Source of the DNA: a virus | IMG/VR virus record: IMGVR_UViG_3300037105_000058 | Span: 1-36,980 of that record | DNA length: 36,980 bases | Reading direction: 5' to 3' (one strand) | Shown: positions 9,372 through 18,256 of the stretch, piece after piece | Numbering within the stretch: the stretch's first letter is position 1 | Layout: every line of letters begins with the position of its first letter | Notes under the pieces: generated by a model | Database searches by the model: none | What the model was told of the DNA's origin: nothing | Seen by the model: the letters and a program-made list of their open reading frames with translations, nothing else | Program-made: the position numbers and the translations under genes

Positions 9372-10504
9372 TGGAAGGTCACGCTCGTCGGAAGAACGCG
9401 AATCATTTGCGTCGGATCAGTCGGAACCACGTCGCCCAGCGGATAGACCAAACTCGCATCGCTGAGGATGACTCCGGGCACCGCCTTGGCCGCGGCCAGG
9501 AGCGAGGACCTGTACAGCACCCCGTTGTCCGGGCCCGGGGCCAAGAACTGTGAGACCGCGACCGTGACGGCGCGAACCCGAGCCGTCGCCAAGTCCTCGT
9601 CAAAGCCGGTCTGGAAGGCGAGCGCCCACGTGACCGACTGGAAGAACACTGTTCCGCCGCTCACCACGACCGGCATGCCGCCGGCCCGGTAGCTCAAGAG
9701 CTTGTCCGACACCGCTTGAATCATGGCGGAGGTGGCGTTGCCCGAGCGATCGCCGATCACCAGTTGCACGATGCCCGCTGGAAAGCCTCCCTGAGGGTTC
9801 AAGATCTCCGTAGCGGTGGCGACTACAACCCCCGGAACCTGCTTGGCGCCGTACTCGATGGCCCCCAGGACGCCCCTGCTGAGCGTCGGGAAGAAGCCCC
9901 GATAGCGTCCCAGATACTCGATGTCGCTCTCGGCGTCGGTCCCGCCGGCCGCTGAGTCTGGATTGTGGACCGTCAGGGTCGTATCGAAGGGCGTGCTCGA
10001 GAACGCCACAATCCCCATCCCGGTTGTCGGGTCGTAGGCCGGGACGTTCTGGTCAGCACCAGACAGGACCGACGTGGCTGCCACCGTCACCGTCGTGGTG
10101 GCGTCATGAAAAACCGCGTCCGTGTCGAGAGCGAACTGTGTGCCGTCGGCCGCCTGCACGACCGAGCCTGAATCCACGACGCCCGGCGTGGCTACGCTCG
10201 GCGAAGGGCGGGACAGCACCAAGTCCACGTGGGCCGGAGTGGCTCCGAATCGCGTGAGGCCCGAGCGGTCATAGATGACGCGGTCGAGCTGCGACTGGCG
10301 GGCCGTCTCGGCGAACGCTCCCCGCATGGCAGCGGCGCCGCGGGTCGACACCTCTTCGCCGATGACCGCGTCGGTCCCCACCGCCAGATTCAGATCGCTT
10401 CCTGGAATGTCCACCACCGCCGGGTTGATGCGGATGCCCGGCGTGGAAGCGATGGCCCGTCGCCCAATTGAGAACAAGTCGGCCCTTGATGCAAAGAGAC
10501 TCAT
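9368..10504 (-). CDS. Baseplate J-like wedge protein
   Basis: A 378-residue protein of the baseplate J family (P2 gpJ, Mu gp47, T4 gp6 C-terminal region), a wedge component that forms the ring around the spike. Supporting features are the strand 'D-G-T-Q-F-A-L-D-T-D-A-V-F' near residue 120, the central G-G-T-D-A-E-S-D-I-E-Y-L-G-R-Y block (the family's 'tDaEsdeelR'-like position), the helix ending at K-Q-V-P-G-V, and a C-terminal region with repeated AVxxxL turns. It overlaps both neighbours by 4 bp (ATGA), following the gp25-like gene exactly as in other contractile-tail systems. Confidence 0.88.
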   Translation of the reverse strand: MSLFASRADLFSIGRRAIASTPGIRINPAVVDIPGSDLNLAVGTDAVIGEEVSTRGAAAMRGAFAETARQSQLDRVIYDRSGLTRFGATPAHVDLVLSRPSPSVATPGVVDSGSVVQAADGTQFALDTDAVFHDATTTVTVAATSVLSGADQNVPAYDPTTGMGIVAFSSTPFDTTLTVHNPDSAAGGTDAESDIEYLGRYRGFFPTLSRGVLGAIEYGAKQVPGVVVATATEILNPQGGFPAGIVQLVIGDRSGNATSAMIQAVSDKLLSYRAGGMPVVVSGGTVFFQSVTWALAFQTGFDEDLATARVRAVTVAVSQFLAPGPDNGVLYRSSLLAAAKAVPGVILSDASLVYPLGDVVPTDPTQMIRVLPTSVTFQ

Positions 10505-11346
10505 GGGGTCGAAATTCCTCCGTCAGGGGTCGCGCTGATGGTATCGCTCATTTGCTGACCCGTCGAAGTCTTGGCTTTGATGGTCAGCTCCAGGATCCCC
10601 CGCTGGTCCATCACCACCGAAGTTTCCGACGACGCCACGTCCGGTTGGGCTGCAATCTGCTGCCGCAGGTCCGTCCGCAGGCCCGATAGAATGCTGACCG
10701 TCGCGGGCTTCTTGATGTCGTACTTGAGCCCGAAGTTCTTCAGGAACGAGAACTTCCCCAGCCCCGTCAAAGCGATCCGCCAGATGCGCTTGCGGGTTCC
10801 CGGCAAACCTTCCTGGCTCGCCCAGTCGCCCGCGCTGTCCACCATGATGCCGCCGGAGAATGGGTCACTGGCGAAGTCGACCAACCCGATCTTGCGGCGG
10901 ATCTGGCGAGTTCGCGAGGGTCGAGCGGCGCCGATGAAGGCCGCGGAGTACGGCGATCCGATCGCGGTTCCGTCGGCCGCCACCACGGGAGACTTGACGG
11001 TCACAAGGTACTGGAGCCCGACCACCATCGAACGGTCGGTCTGGATATCCAGGGCAAACTCCGTATCGGACGTCAGGCCGAACGCCGGCCACGCCACGAC
11101 GTCGGGCTTGACCCCTACCACCATGAGGTTCGCTCCAGTGCCGGCCGTGATCTCGACGCCGTAGTTGGCGGGGTTGCGGCCGTCGTCGATGGCCGACGCG
11201 CTCCTGTGCTTGGGCTCCTGGGTGAACACGACTCGCACGAGCTGCCCACCCACCGCAATGGCGCGGCTGACGGCGAAGCTGCCGCTGAGCCCCATCGGGT
11301 GGCCGCCGACTTCGAGACCTGCGCGGTTGGGCATTGGGTTGGTCAC
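10501..11346 (-). CDS. gp25/gpW-like baseplate wedge protein with Ig-like N-terminal domain
   Basis: A GTG at 11344-11346 overlapping the upstream stop as GTGA gives 281 residues; the first ATG is four codons later. Residues about 15-130 resemble an SbsA/Big-type Ig fold (V-V-F-T-Q-E-P-K, N-P-A-N-Y-G-V-E-I, S-P-Y-S-A-A-F). The C-terminal half has the layout of gp25-like lysozyme-fold wedge proteins: E-G-L-P-G-T-R-K-R-I-W-R-I-A-L-T, then F-S-F-L-K-N-F-G-L, a helix with L-R-Q-Q-I-A-A-Q-P-D-V, and a closing beta strand. Its position immediately before J supports this. It is longer than Mu gp46 or T4 gp25 because of the Ig-like domain. Confidence 0.72.
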   Translation of the reverse strand: MTNPMPNRAGLEVGGHPMGLSGSFAVSRAIAVGGQLVRVVFTQEPKHRSASAIDDGRNPANYGVEITAGTGANLMVVGVKPDVVAWPAFGLTSDTEFALDIQTDRSMVVGLQYLVTVKSPVVAADGTAIGSPYSAAFIGAARPSRTRQIRRKIGLVDFASDPFSGGIMVDSAGDWASQEGLPGTRKRIWRIALTGLGKFSFLKNFGLKYDIKKPATVSILSGLRTDLRQQIAAQPDVASSETSVVMDQRGILELTIKAKTSTGQQMSDTISATPDGGISTP

Positions 11347-12548
11347 ATCGTTCTCACGTGCAGTAGTTTCTTCCAGGCGCCGTTTACGAGGATCAACCCA
11401 ATGGGACCTCCGGTGCCGCCACCAACCCCGCCACTCGGGATCCATGCCCTTCGTCGCATGGCACACCCGCTCCCCGCCGCCACGACTCCGCCGAGCCCCG
11501 TCCAGTGGGGCGATTGATGGGACAGATTCGGGGCCGTGCCGCCACACATCGCCCCTCCGGTCGGGCGCCACGCGCGGCAGCTATGCGCGATCGCCATGCC
11601 GCCCACAGTGGCTCCCCCGGTCGCCAGATAGAGAACGGTGTGCCGGTTCGTACGGGGAGACGTTCCTCCGGCGATGGCCCCGCCCGATGATGCCCAAGTT
11701 CTGGAGCTGTCGATCGAGGCCGCTCCGCCGACCGTGACACCCGCCTGGGGAGCGTAGGATCTTCGACGAGTGACCGCAGCCGTCCCACCGCCAAGCATTC
11801 CCCACGCGGCCACCAACTTGCGAGTCTCAGTCCATCCGGCGGCGCCGCCTGCCACGATGCCGCCAGATACGGTCATGGCTCGGCGCCTTACACTCGGAGA
11901 CGTCCCGGCGGAGACAGCCCCGGCACTTGCCGTCCAAGCCCTCCGCGCCAAACGGGCCACGCCGCCACCAGCCACGGCACCACCGGCCACCGGTTGAAGC
12001 AGCGCGCGTCTCTCGTAGGACACCCCGCCGAACACTGCGCCGCTTGTCGCCACCATGGCGCGACGAATGAGCAGGCCAGCGGTGCCAGCGCATACCGCGC
12101 CGGCTCCAACCAAGTCGGCCCGCCTGGAGGTTCTGGCCGCCGTTCCAGCCGCGACTGCGCCCGCGCTGACCGAGTACGCGCGCCGATCGGTAACTCCCGC
12201 CACCCCAGCCGCCACGACTCCCGCTGCCACGGGATACACTCGTCGAACCGTGCAGAGAGAAGCTCCGGCCGCCACCACGCCGCCTGAAACCGCATAGACG
12301 CGGGATTGATGCTGGGCCGAAGCGTATCCGGCGGACCCGCCCACGACGACACCACCGACCACCACGTCTATCCGACTGCACGCGGTTGCAGCAGCCCCGG
12401 CTGCGACCGTGCCTCCAACTGCCGGCCATACTGCGGTCTGAGTCGATTCCAGCAACAGATCATCGAGCGCATTCCGCGCAGGGCATCTAAGGCGCAGTAT
12501 CTCCTTCGATACTCGCTGCCACTGCAAAAGATGCTGCGCTCGCTTCAT
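11343..12548 (-). CDS. Baseplate-cluster repeat protein: about 17 units of ~20 residues (GGxVxxG)
   Basis: A 401-residue protein that I cannot assign to a named family. From about residue 44 to 385 it is a tandem array of about 17 units, mostly 20 residues, with consensus [GA]-G-[AV]-V-x-[AG]-G-[TSA]-[AS], a variable turn, then R-R-x-[WYM] and a short polar end. Most middle units carry the paired arginines, giving a regular positive ladder. The end, I-L-V-N-G-A-W-K-K-L-L-H-V, resembles the closing strand of fibre tips. It lies 3 bp after its upstream gene and overlaps the gp25-like gene by GTGA, so it belongs to the baseplate operon. No strong Shine-Dalgarno is visible. A beta-solenoid or stacked-strand fibre is the likely architecture, by inference from the repeat. 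Confidence 0.75.
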   Translation of the reverse strand: MKRAQHLLQWQRVSKEILRLRCPARNALDDLLLESTQTAVWPAVGGTVAAGAAATACSRIDVVVGGVVVGGSAGYASAQHQSRVYAVSGGVVAAGASLCTVRRVYPVAAGVVAAGVAGVTDRRAYSVSAGAVAAGTAARTSRRADLVGAGAVCAGTAGLLIRRAMVATSGAVFGGVSYERRALLQPVAGGAVAGGGVARLARRAWTASAGAVSAGTSPSVRRRAMTVSGGIVAGGAAGWTETRKLVAAWGMLGGGTAAVTRRRSYAPQAGVTVGGAASIDSSRTWASSGGAIAGGTSPRTNRHTVLYLATGGATVGGMAIAHSCRAWRPTGGAMCGGTAPNLSHQSPHWTGLGGVVAAGSGCAMRRRAWIPSGGVGGGTGGPIGLILVNGAWKKLLHVRTM

Positions 12549-12551
12549 CAG

Positions 12552-13352
12552 TTACGCCGTCCCGAGGAGTATCTCCCCGATCAGGATGCCGGTGGCGGTG
12601 GTCGTGCAGAGCGCGACGATTTGCAGGCAAGACGACTGCTTGAACTCGGGCGCACCGATGGCGGCGAAGTCACCCGGGGGCGCCACGTTGGCGACAAGCT
12701 GGCCGATGCTGCACTGACGAGAGCACGCCGTGACGCCGAAGCTGCCCGCGGTTCCGGTCGTCCCGGACAGCGTGACAGTGTTGACCTTCTTGATCGAATC
12801 GCCTGCGTTCGGAATGATCTGGTACAGGCGCGAAGCCCGCGGGGTCGCGCCCAGGGCAATCGCCGCCGCATTCTGGGCAGCGTCGCTCTGGTTGTTGTAG
12901 TTGACGGTCGCGTTCACGGCCGTCGAACCCATGTCGGCGTAGATCTCGATGAACCAAACAACGTCCGATCCGTTGGCCTGACATCGCCCGTTCCCCGAGG
13001 CCGTCACCACGTCGACGTTCACGGTCTGCGCGGTCGCGACGGTACCGCTGAGCCCGCCCATGTGGCCGAGTCGATCGTAGAGCAGCCACGTGTTGGCGGT
13101 GGCACCCATGAGCGCCAAGCGCGCGATGTAGCCCTTGAGGGCTCCCAGGCTTGGCAGTGCGAGACCACCGGCTAGGCTGTTGTCACAGACTGCAAACGCA
13201 CCGGGGATAGCCCCCTGGGTGGGCATCCCGGTGGCTCTCCACAGACTCGCGAACTGCCCCGCCGCCGTATTGGCGATGCTGGCCTTGTAGATTGGATCAT
13301 TGGAACCCGAGGCCAACATAGCCACGAGCTTGTCCATGGTGTCGAGCGCCAT
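12552..13352 (-). CDS. Hypothetical baseplate-region structural protein, 266 aa
   Basis: A 266-residue protein without a recognised enzyme motif. It opens with a helical segment (T-M-D-K-L-V-A-M-L-A), continues with Y-D-R-L-G-H-M-G-G-L-S-G-T-V near residue 95, and has alternating Thr/Val/Asn strands such as V-N-A-T-V-N-Y-N-N. Similar sequence patterns occur, as far as I recall, in unassigned virion proteins of environmental phages. It starts 6 bp after the previous stop with AGGT a few nt before the ATG, and is followed 3 bp later by the repeat protein. A structural role is inferred from the operon. Confidence 0.65.
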   Translation of the reverse strand: MALDTMDKLVAMLASGSNDPIYKASIANTAAGQFASLWRATGMPTQGAIPGAFAVCDNSLAGGLALPSLGALKGYIARLALMGATANTWLLYDRLGHMGGLSGTVATAQTVNVDVVTASGNGRCQANGSDVVWFIEIYADMGSTAVNATVNYNNQSDAAQNAAAIALGATPRASRLYQIIPNAGDSIKKVNTVTLSGTTGTAGSFGVTACSRQCSIGQLVANVAPPGDFAAIGAPEFKQSSCLQIVALCTTTATGILIGEILLGTA

Positions 13353-13358
13353 GATGAC

Positions 13359-13781
13359 CTACGCTGGGGTGCCCTTCGATGCTTGGAATGTCGGGGTGAT
13401 CGTGATGTTGTCGCCGTTGTTGGCCGGCGTGAAGCTGGCCTGAGCCTCCGCGTACACCAGCACCCCGTCCGCGTCCACGACGTAGTAGCCGTAGATGGTT
13501 GGGTTCGTCGTAAGCGCCCCGGTGAAGGTGAACGTCTGGGCCGCATAGGCGACCTGCTCGATGCCACCGACGTTGCTCTCGGTCCAAGAGCCATTGGTCA
13601 GCGTCTTGGCAGCGTACCCACCGCCCGCCGCTTCGGTGAATGATCCCGCCGTCGAAGCGTCGGTCGGCGTGACGTTCGTGGCGAACAGCTTGAGCGTGAG
13701 GCTCTTCCCACCCGCTGGCCAAGTGTTGTTGAAGTACGCCTTGATGAGTGATGCGGCCCCTGCGTCTGCGAGTACGAGCAT
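13359..13781 (-). CDS. Small beta-rich structural protein, 140 aa
   Basis: The start is placed at ATG 13779-13781 because GGAGG lies 7 nt upstream; the ATG two codons earlier is only 1 nt from it and overlaps the upstream stop. The protein begins M-L-V-L-A-D-A-G-A-A and is Thr/Ala/Gly-rich with alternating strands (S-L-T-L-K-L-F-A-T-N, Q-T-F-T-F-T-G, I-Y-G-Y-Y-V-V-D-A-D-G). This resembles small beta-sandwich proteins common in phage appendages, but I do not recognise a named family. It sits between spike and wedge genes. Confidence 0.65.
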   Translation of the reverse strand: MLVLADAGAASLIKAYFNNTWPAGGKSLTLKLFATNVTPTDASTAGSFTEAAGGGYAAKTLTNGSWTESNVGGIEQVAYAAQTFTFTGALTTNPTIYGYYVVDADGVLVYAEAQASFTPANNGDNITITPTFQASKGTPA

Positions 13782-13783
13782 GG

Positions 13784-14044
13784 TCATGCCTCCGTGAGAA
13801 AGTAGATGTCTCCGTTCTGAAACTGTGCGGGATCGGGATTCGGGTTTGTCCCGGCGAAGATTCGACGACCGGCCACTATCGCGTCCGCGATGGCGTTGCC
13901 CTCGGCCTGCGCCGTCAGAAGCGCCAAGCAAGTCATCTCGGCGGGCGTATAGTGGCCAGACTTGCGACTGGCGGAGAATACAGCTACCGCCGTCGTCTTA
14001 TTGGCGACCATGGCCGCGCCGATGGCGTCTCCCGCGGCGCTCAC
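13784..14044 (-). CDS. Small baseplate-region protein, 86 aa
   Basis: An 86-residue protein starting with GTG (14042-14044) that overlaps the spike gene's stop as GTGA; AAGGTG lies about 10 nt upstream. The sequence is Ala-rich and helical for residues 1-60, then ends N-P-N-P-D-P-A-Q-F-Q-N-G-D-I-Y-F. No domain is recognised. Its place after the spike is where some phages carry a small spike-tip or assembly gene, but it lacks the histidine/cysteine pattern expected of a PAAR tip. Confidence 0.6.
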   Translation of the reverse strand: MSAAGDAIGAAMVANKTTAVAVFSASRKSGHYTPAEMTCLALLTAQAEGNAIADAIVAGRRIFAGTNPNPDPAQFQNGDIYFLTEA

Positions 14045-14781
14045 GAGGTGGTCACCTTTGGCGAGAGGTAGGTGCCGGATGCGATATTGACCAGCATCTT
14101 CGTGATCGAAACATTGGACACCGGGCCCGGCGGAGTGAGACCCAGCATTTTGAATGCCAAGTTGAGGTCCGCTTGAATGTCGCCCAGGGTGTCACTCAGA
14201 TCGCTTGTGAAATTCTCGCCGTGCATGACGTGCTGGCTCGCCCCCGCGTCGCCCAGCTTGATGGCCTTCCCTTCGACCGTGACGGTTCCGTCCTGCTCGA
14301 TCAGGATCTGAGCACCCCCGGCCGTGCGGATATCGATCGGCACGTTCTTGGCGTAGACCAGAAGGCGGTTGTTGTCGAAGATCGGCTTTCCGTTCTCGGT
14401 CGGCTGCCGCTTGGATCGGCTCTGCATGATGTGGGTGATGACCGGGGTGAACAAGTCCCCGTCCGGGCACTCCACTAGCACGATGTCGCCGGGGCGAATC
14501 GGCGCCATGATGGTGACGTCTCCGCACTGAATGCCGGCGTACTTGCAAGTGCAGGGCTGTCCCAGGGGTTCGAGCTCCACGTCCACATCCACGCCGGCCG
14601 AGTCGTTGTAGATCGCGAGCTTGTCGGTGGGATCCATCTTGCCGCTCTCGGGGTCGATGGTGCACACGGTCCCGAGGCTGCACCAGTAGCGCTGGTCCAT
14701 GCCGGGGGCCGCCAATGCCTTGCCGAGCATCTGGGCGTTGATGTCGCGTCGGATCGCAGTACCGAAGTTGTGCCGGCTCAT
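14041..14781 (-). CDS. Baseplate spike / gpV-like OB-fold protein
   Basis: A 246-residue spike protein. The ATG 14779-14781 has GGAGGG 5-6 nt upstream and overlaps the hub stop as ATGA. Residues about 15-110 fit the gp5/gpV/VgrG OB-fold (R-Y-W-C-S-L-G-T-V, G-D-V-T-I-M-A-P-I-R-P-G-D-I-V-L-V). Then come the usual connecting strand and I-L-I-E-Q-D-G-T-V-T-V-E-G-K, which is the short start of a triple-stranded beta-helix. The protein forms the central membrane-puncturing device and binds the hub encoded just upstream. No lysozyme domain like that of T4 gp5 is present. Confidence 0.85.
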   Translation of the reverse strand: MSRHNFGTAIRRDINAQMLGKALAAPGMDQRYWCSLGTVCTIDPESGKMDPTDKLAIYNDSAGVDVDVELEPLGQPCTCKYAGIQCGDVTIMAPIRPGDIVLVECPDGDLFTPVITHIMQSRSKRQPTENGKPIFDNNRLLVYAKNVPIDIRTAGGAQILIEQDGTVTVEGKAIKLGDAGASQHVMHGENFTSDLSDTLGDIQADLNLAFKMLGLTPPGPVSNVSITKMLVNIASGTYLSPKVTTS

Positions 14782-16964
14782 GGCGACCCTCCGGGTTGGT
14801 GAGCCCGGATGTAGTCCCTGCGGCGGGTGGCGTCGTCGATCACGGCCTGCGTTTCCTTGTCCACCGCCTGCTGGGCTTTCGCCGCCTTGCTGGTCGGCTT
14901 CTTCTTCCGCGCGTCGTTCATGGCCTGGCTGTCCTGGTCCATGTTCGCGGGATCGTTGCTCGGCATGTAGTTCGCCAGCTCCATCGAGCAATGAAAGAAC
15001 TCGTCATCAGCCTTGAACTGCAGGCGGATCCCCTTGCAGTAGTAGACGGTCGGCAGTTTGGCCGCCCGATAGGCCGCCTGAATCTTCTGGGCCGTGCCCA
15101 GTAGCTTGTTGGTGTCCAGCGATCCGTCGGTGCGGAACGTGCCCCAGCGGTCGTTCTGCTTCGTCAGCAGGTCCACGATCTGATCGCCCTTGAGGTCGTA
15201 GAACTCCGACAGGCTGCAAATCGTCAGATCGGAACTGTCGGTCGACTTCTTCGCCACCGTCACGTGAACGGGGCTGCCGGCGCAGAGGCGCAGGATGTCC
15301 GGGCTCTCGTTGTGGTTCTCGACGAGTGCCCCAACGGCGGCGCTCGCTACCGGATCGATGTAACTGGCGAGCTCGTCGGTCTCCAGCCCCATCGTCAGCT
15401 CGGCCTGGGTCAGCTGGTGGTACAGCGACACGGCCGCCCGGTCCAATGCCTCCTGGTCGCGGATTCCCTTCAGAACGAACGTGCGGATCACGTCGATCTT
15501 CCCGCCGCCCTTCTCGGTCATCTTGTGGGCCGATCGTCCCTTCCCCTTGGGCTTCTTCGGGTTGTGCTTGGGGAATCGGGAAGACATCACCCGCAAGGTA
15601 TCAGAGGCGTCGGGATTGTAGGCCCGAACTTCAACGGCGGTGGGCCGGACCTTCCCCATGTGGCGCGCCAGCTTCATCTTGGCGAGGTTGTGCCCCCACA
15701 CCATGAAGCGGACGTCTGAGGTGAAGGTGCCGCCGCCGCTGTTGTAGCCGAAGTCCCGCGAGAACCCATCCCGGGCCCCGCCCTTGATCTGAACGGCGCT
15801 GGTGATGTCGTCGTAGAACGCCTCGGGTGGCGTCACCAGCAGGCAGTTCACCGGGTCGATCATCGCCAGTCCGTCGGTGCCCGCTGAGGGATTGGGGAAT
15901 GGCGGCAGGCTCGGCTTGTACATCGGCATGACGCCACACAGCTCGCACGCCTGCGTGATGAGGTCCCAGATCGACATCCCATCCTCGGTCACGGCCTTGG
16001 GCGGCATCATGGGGGAACCAGCCCCGGCCGCGTCTCCCTGCCCCGATGGGTCTGCGGCTTCGCCCGTGGGGTCCTGCTGGGCGTTCGCATCCTGGGTGGG
16101 AGACTGCCCCGCGCCGGCGTTGCGGCTCTTGGCGGTCTGGAGGGAGCGCAGGAGGGTCTTGCGGTCGAGTGTCGGCTCTTTCTCCTTGGGGCTCGCGTAC
16201 CAGTAGGCACGGAACGGGTCGCCTCCCGTGTCGCCTGAAGTCGGGGGATACAGGGACAAGATCCGGTTGATGTAGACGGTCAAAAGCTCCGAGGACCCTT
16301 GGATGCGGTACGCCTTGGCGTGCTGGTTGATCTTCCCGTCGATCAGCGTCCCGATGTAGCTGCGGGCCTTGATGTGCACCGTGTTGCTGGCCTCGTCGGC
16401 TTCCATCTCCGCCAGATCCACGTAGCCGTTGAACCGCAGCACGCTGGTCTTCGACGGCACCGGCGCGAGGCACCAGTTCTCGGGGGTGGCGAAGTCTCCA
16501 GACTTCACGGTCCCGACCCACGCCTCGACGCGAATCTCTCGCACGATCAGCGGGTTCAGCGGCATGTCGACGAAGGGGAAGCTGGCCTCCAGTGTATCGG
16601 CCTCACGAAATCCCTTGTCCTCGATGGTCAACTCCATGGGGGATGTCGCGAAGTCGACCGAGAACTCATCGGATGGTCCGTTGTCTCCGGCTGAGGACTT
16701 ACCGCTTCTCTTGGCGGCGCTCTGCCGCAGGCTCGCCGAGGTCTTCAGCAGGTTGAGCGTCGACAGCTTGGAATACTTTCCGACTGCGCCCTCCTGCGAT
16801 AAGAACAAGTCGGTGAGCTTCGCCTGGTTGAGCTGCAGCTTCATGCCAGAGGAGTACGGAGCGGCTCCATCCTGGGCGCTGGAATCGTCGGTCTGACCGA
16901 AGTCCTCCAGCCGCACGTGGAGGCGTAGAAGACACGCCGGTCGGTAGAGGCGCGGTTCGCTCAC
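14778..16964 (-). CDS. Baseplate hub protein (gp27/gpD-like), 728 aa
   Basis: A 728-residue hub candidate starting at GTG 16962-16964, which overlaps the upstream stop as GTGA. Supporting features are the position between the LysM tail protein and the spike, the length, and the N-terminal pattern F-R-E-A-D-T-L-E-A-S-F-P-F followed by V-L-R-F-N-G-Y-V-D-L-A-E-M and H-I-K-A-R-S-Y-I-G-T-L-I-D, which fits the tube-like domain of gpD/gp27 hubs. A Gln/Gly/Ala linker near residues 285-315 and a Lys-rich linker (P-K-K-P-K-G-K-G) divide the protein into domains. The C-terminal ~70 residues are charged and helical. Trimer formation and tube-spike joining follow from the family. Confidence 0.8.
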   Translation of the reverse strand: MSEPRLYRPACLLRLHVRLEDFGQTDDSSAQDGAAPYSSGMKLQLNQAKLTDLFLSQEGAVGKYSKLSTLNLLKTSASLRQSAAKRSGKSSAGDNGPSDEFSVDFATSPMELTIEDKGFREADTLEASFPFVDMPLNPLIVREIRVEAWVGTVKSGDFATPENWCLAPVPSKTSVLRFNGYVDLAEMEADEASNTVHIKARSYIGTLIDGKINQHAKAYRIQGSSELLTVYINRILSLYPPTSGDTGGDPFRAYWYASPKEKEPTLDRKTLLRSLQTAKSRNAGAGQSPTQDANAQQDPTGEAADPSGQGDAAGAGSPMMPPKAVTEDGMSIWDLITQACELCGVMPMYKPSLPPFPNPSAGTDGLAMIDPVNCLLVTPPEAFYDDITSAVQIKGGARDGFSRDFGYNSGGGTFTSDVRFMVWGHNLAKMKLARHMGKVRPTAVEVRAYNPDASDTLRVMSSRFPKHNPKKPKGKGRSAHKMTEKGGGKIDVIRTFVLKGIRDQEALDRAAVSLYHQLTQAELTMGLETDELASYIDPVASAAVGALVENHNESPDILRLCAGSPVHVTVAKKSTDSSDLTICSLSEFYDLKGDQIVDLLTKQNDRWGTFRTDGSLDTNKLLGTAQKIQAAYRAAKLPTVYYCKGIRLQFKADDEFFHCSMELANYMPSNDPANMDQDSQAMNDARKKKPTSKAAKAQQAVDKETQAVIDDATRRRDYIRAHQPGGSP

Positions 16965-18256
16965 GGGGCGTCCCCCCACGTATTCGTCAGATCCGCGGAA
17001 GTGGAAGTGTGGCGGGGAATGTAGATCGGAGGCGCCCCGGTGTCGCTCGGCCCGGTGGGGGTCGCGGGAACTTCCGACGTGTCCAAATCATTGTAGTCAG
17101 CAATCAGCAGCCACAAGTCAGGATCCCCGTAGAACTTGACCGCCTGATCCCGCAGATCACTCCCGGCCGGTGGGCGAACGATCGCGATAACGTCCGGGAC
17201 CTGCTGGGCAGCAAGCTTCGCCGAGGCCACGGCCGCCTGTTCGGCCAGCAGGTCCCAGACCTGAATCAGGGAATCTTGGGACGTCTGACCGTCGAGGCGT
17301 TCGAGTGGATCGTCGTGTGGGTACATGGCGAGCTTGGCCTCGCCGGCCTGCTGGCGGAAGATCATCCCCGTCTCGCGAAAATCCTGGCCGAGACCCGCGC
17401 CTTCCTTGCCTGGCCACAGACCACAGAAATCGTCGTAGGCCGCACGCCCGTTCGCGCACGCGAGCACGACGCGCGAGCAAACTCCCTGGATTCGCTGATT
17501 GATGGAGCTGGGTAACTCCGCCACCTGAGACAGCATACTGCTCGCCCCGTCCACCACGTTGATGGCGTCCACGATGGAGTTCTGGACGTCGTCGAGGGAG
17601 TCATTGATGGTCAGCAGAACGTCCGCGCCCTTGCCGATGAGCTGCCAGGCGGCATCAATCCAAGATGTCGTCTCGTTCTCGGCGTCCTCCAGCTCATCGC
17701 TCAGTGCCGAGAAGTCCCAGCTCGAAGCGAAACCATCGGCCGCGAACGTCGGCGGCTTGGTCTGAATGACCTCGCCCCGCCATTCCCACTCGCACGTCCA
17801 CTCGACGTCCTGTGCCCGCTGGTACTTGGGCGTGAACTTCTTGATGAGCCCGCGGCGAACCACCGCCGGGTCTTCACCGTTGGTAAGTTGCCGCCCGCCC
17901 CAGCGAACCTCGACCGGGATGCCTCGCTCGCACAGGTACTCGAACTGCAGGACGAGTTGCCGGGCCCCGCCTTCCCCGAGCGTGACGTCCATCCAGTGCC
18001 CCATCCAGGTAGCGGGCGGCTTGATGGGGCCGCCGACCTGCTGGGTCGCCACTGGATTGCCGGGATAGTATTTCGTCGAAAGACGCTGCTCGGTCGGGAA
18101 CTCCATCCCCTTGAAGGGCAGGGCGTCGCCTATCAATGCAATGGGGCCGAGTTCTCCCTCCAGCGGGACGATCTCGACGCGCCCCTGTGACATGGAGTCG
18201 CGGTCGACGGTAACGTCGACGGCATTGAGATCGGCCAAAAGAGGAAGGGTTGCCAT
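16961..18256 (-). CDS. Tail/baseplate protein with C-terminal LysM-like domain
   Basis: A 431-residue protein between the tape measure and the hub, the place of Mu gpN or B. subtilis XkdP/XkdQ-type genes. Residues 10-175 are beta-rich with F-E-Y-L-C-E-R-G-I-P-V and W-T-C-E-W-E-W-R-G-E-V, resembling baseplate proteins that bind the tube end. Residues 175-330 are helical. The last ~70 residues fit a LysM-like fold: S-D-L-R-D-Q-A-V-K-F-Y-G-D-P-D-L-W followed by L-L-I-A-D-Y-N and P-I-Y-I-P. In tail proteins such domains usually mediate assembly contacts. ATG overlaps the tape-measure stop by one base (TAATG). Confidence 0.8.
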   Translation of the reverse strand: MATLPLLADLNAVDVTVDRDSMSQGRVEIVPLEGELGPIALIGDALPFKGMEFPTEQRLSTKYYPGNPVATQQVGGPIKPPATWMGHWMDVTLGEGGARQLVLQFEYLCERGIPVEVRWGGRQLTNGEDPAVVRRGLIKKFTPKYQRAQDVEWTCEWEWRGEVIQTKPPTFAADGFASSWDFSALSDELEDAENETTSWIDAAWQLIGKGADVLLTINDSLDDVQNSIVDAINVVDGASSMLSQVAELPSSINQRIQGVCSRVVLACANGRAAYDDFCGLWPGKEGAGLGQDFRETGMIFRQQAGEAKLAMYPHDDPLERLDGQTSQDSLIQVWDLLAEQAAVASAKLAAQQVPDVIAIVRPPAGSDLRDQAVKFYGDPDLWLLIADYNDLDTSEVPATPTGPSDTGAPPIYIPRHTSTSADLTNTWGDAP

